Below are positions 4,981 to 5,128 of a stretch of DNA of 5,128 bases, piece after piece. Every line of letters starts with the position of its first letter. Position 1 is the first letter of the stretch. The stretch lies in assembly GCA_025360665.1 (NCBI GenBank), contig JANYBU010000262.1, positions 1-5,128 on the forward strand, given 5' to 3'. The stretch is from Nitrospira sp. Lineage in GTDB: Bacteria; Nitrospirota; Nitrospiria; Nitrospirales; Nitrospiraceae. The notes below the pieces were generated by a model. The model was not told the origin of the DNA. It was given only the letters and a program-made list of their open reading frames with translations, and did no database searches. Made by a program: the position numbers and the translations under genes.

Positions 4981-5128
4981 TGGGCCAAACAGAAGTGGCC
5001 CCATTCGTTTGAACAGCAGTCCGAGTTTTGTAAGTGGCGTCTCTGCTGATGCTCACGCTGCCAGTTTACCCGTCGGCAGCATCACGGCATAGGCCTCATC
5101 AGGTGTTTGTTTGCCCAAGCTCGAATGC
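4981..5128 (-). mobile_element. Edge of an insertion sequence, IS3-like (continues beyond the window)
   Basis: The right part of the window contains the end of a transposase gene. The 3' flank then runs to a GGGCCA/TGGCCC hairpin at 4982-4987 and 4996-5001. IS3-family elements usually end some tens of bases after the transposase stop, in a terminal inverted repeat starting with TG. The TGGGCCAAACAGAAGTGG stretch beginning at 4981 is my candidate for that end, but the opposite end is not in the window, so the boundary is a guess. Confidence 0.5.
5053..5128 (-). CDS. Transposase C-terminal end, IS3-like integrase core (partial)
   Basis: On the minus strand the last 24 codons read HSSLGKQTPDEAYAVMLPTG then KLAA, ending with TGA at 5053-5055. 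The motif HSSLG..TPDEAY is the typical C-terminal signature (rve_3 type) of IS3-family transposases and related DDE integrase-core proteins, usually preceded by N..RPH or N..RLH. The gene enters from the right edge and its catalytic DDE residues are outside the window. IS481 or another integrase-core family cannot be excluded from so short a piece. Confidence 0.8.
   Translation of the reverse strand, partial: HSSLGKQTPDEAYAVMLPTGKLAA

Overview
The window looks like bacterial chromosome of moderately high GC. Gene content suggests a Nitrospira-like (Nitrospirota) or similar environmental bacterium: a MerA-like flavoprotein followed by a secreted DUF3047 protein, a small exported basic protein, and a nuclease tail ending in PVPPWEWR. 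This assignment is inference from protein style; no taxonomic marker such as rRNA is present.

Layout. (1) Positions 1-2312, plus strand: the 3' part of a pyridine nucleotide-disulfide oxidoreductase of the mercuric-reductase-like branch (5' end outside the window), then a DUF3047 gene. A 95-base imperfect palindrome lies between them and starts on the last base of the first gene's stop codon. (2) Positions 2341-2372: a GC-rich hairpin between convergent genes. (3) Positions 2420-2800, minus strand: a small secreted protein with a Ser/Ala/Pro linker and a compact C-terminal domain. (4) Positions about 2990-3850: a gene-poor stretch of decayed sequence. It holds a frameshifted GIY-YIG nuclease gene with palindromic leader sequence, a hairpin-rich unassigned tract, a possible 31-residue ORF, and the remains of an EamA/DMT transporter C-terminus. 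(5) Positions 3898-4330: a convincing regulated unit made of a perfect hairpin, a sigma70-like promoter, a perfect 16-bp palindrome near the expected transcription start, a strong ribosome binding site, and a 97-residue stand-alone zinc-ribbon protein. (6) Positions 4481-4621, minus strand: the C-terminal remnant of a staphylococcal-nuclease-like protein, cut off at a small inverted repeat. (7) Positions about 4981-5128: the edge of an insertion sequence, with the last 24 codons of an IS3-like transposase on the minus strand.

The left half is ordinary housekeeping or stress-type content. The right half looks like a mosaic of gene fragments (GIY-YIG, transporter, SNase) next to an IS, in which the zinc-ribbon gene is the only unit that looks intact and regulated. 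I see no CRISPR array, rRNA, convincing tRNA, or clear new multi-gene system. The best candidates for something little described are the stand-alone zinc-ribbon unit with its palindromic operator, and the palindromic repeat whose 11-base core recurs in the GIY-YIG leader.
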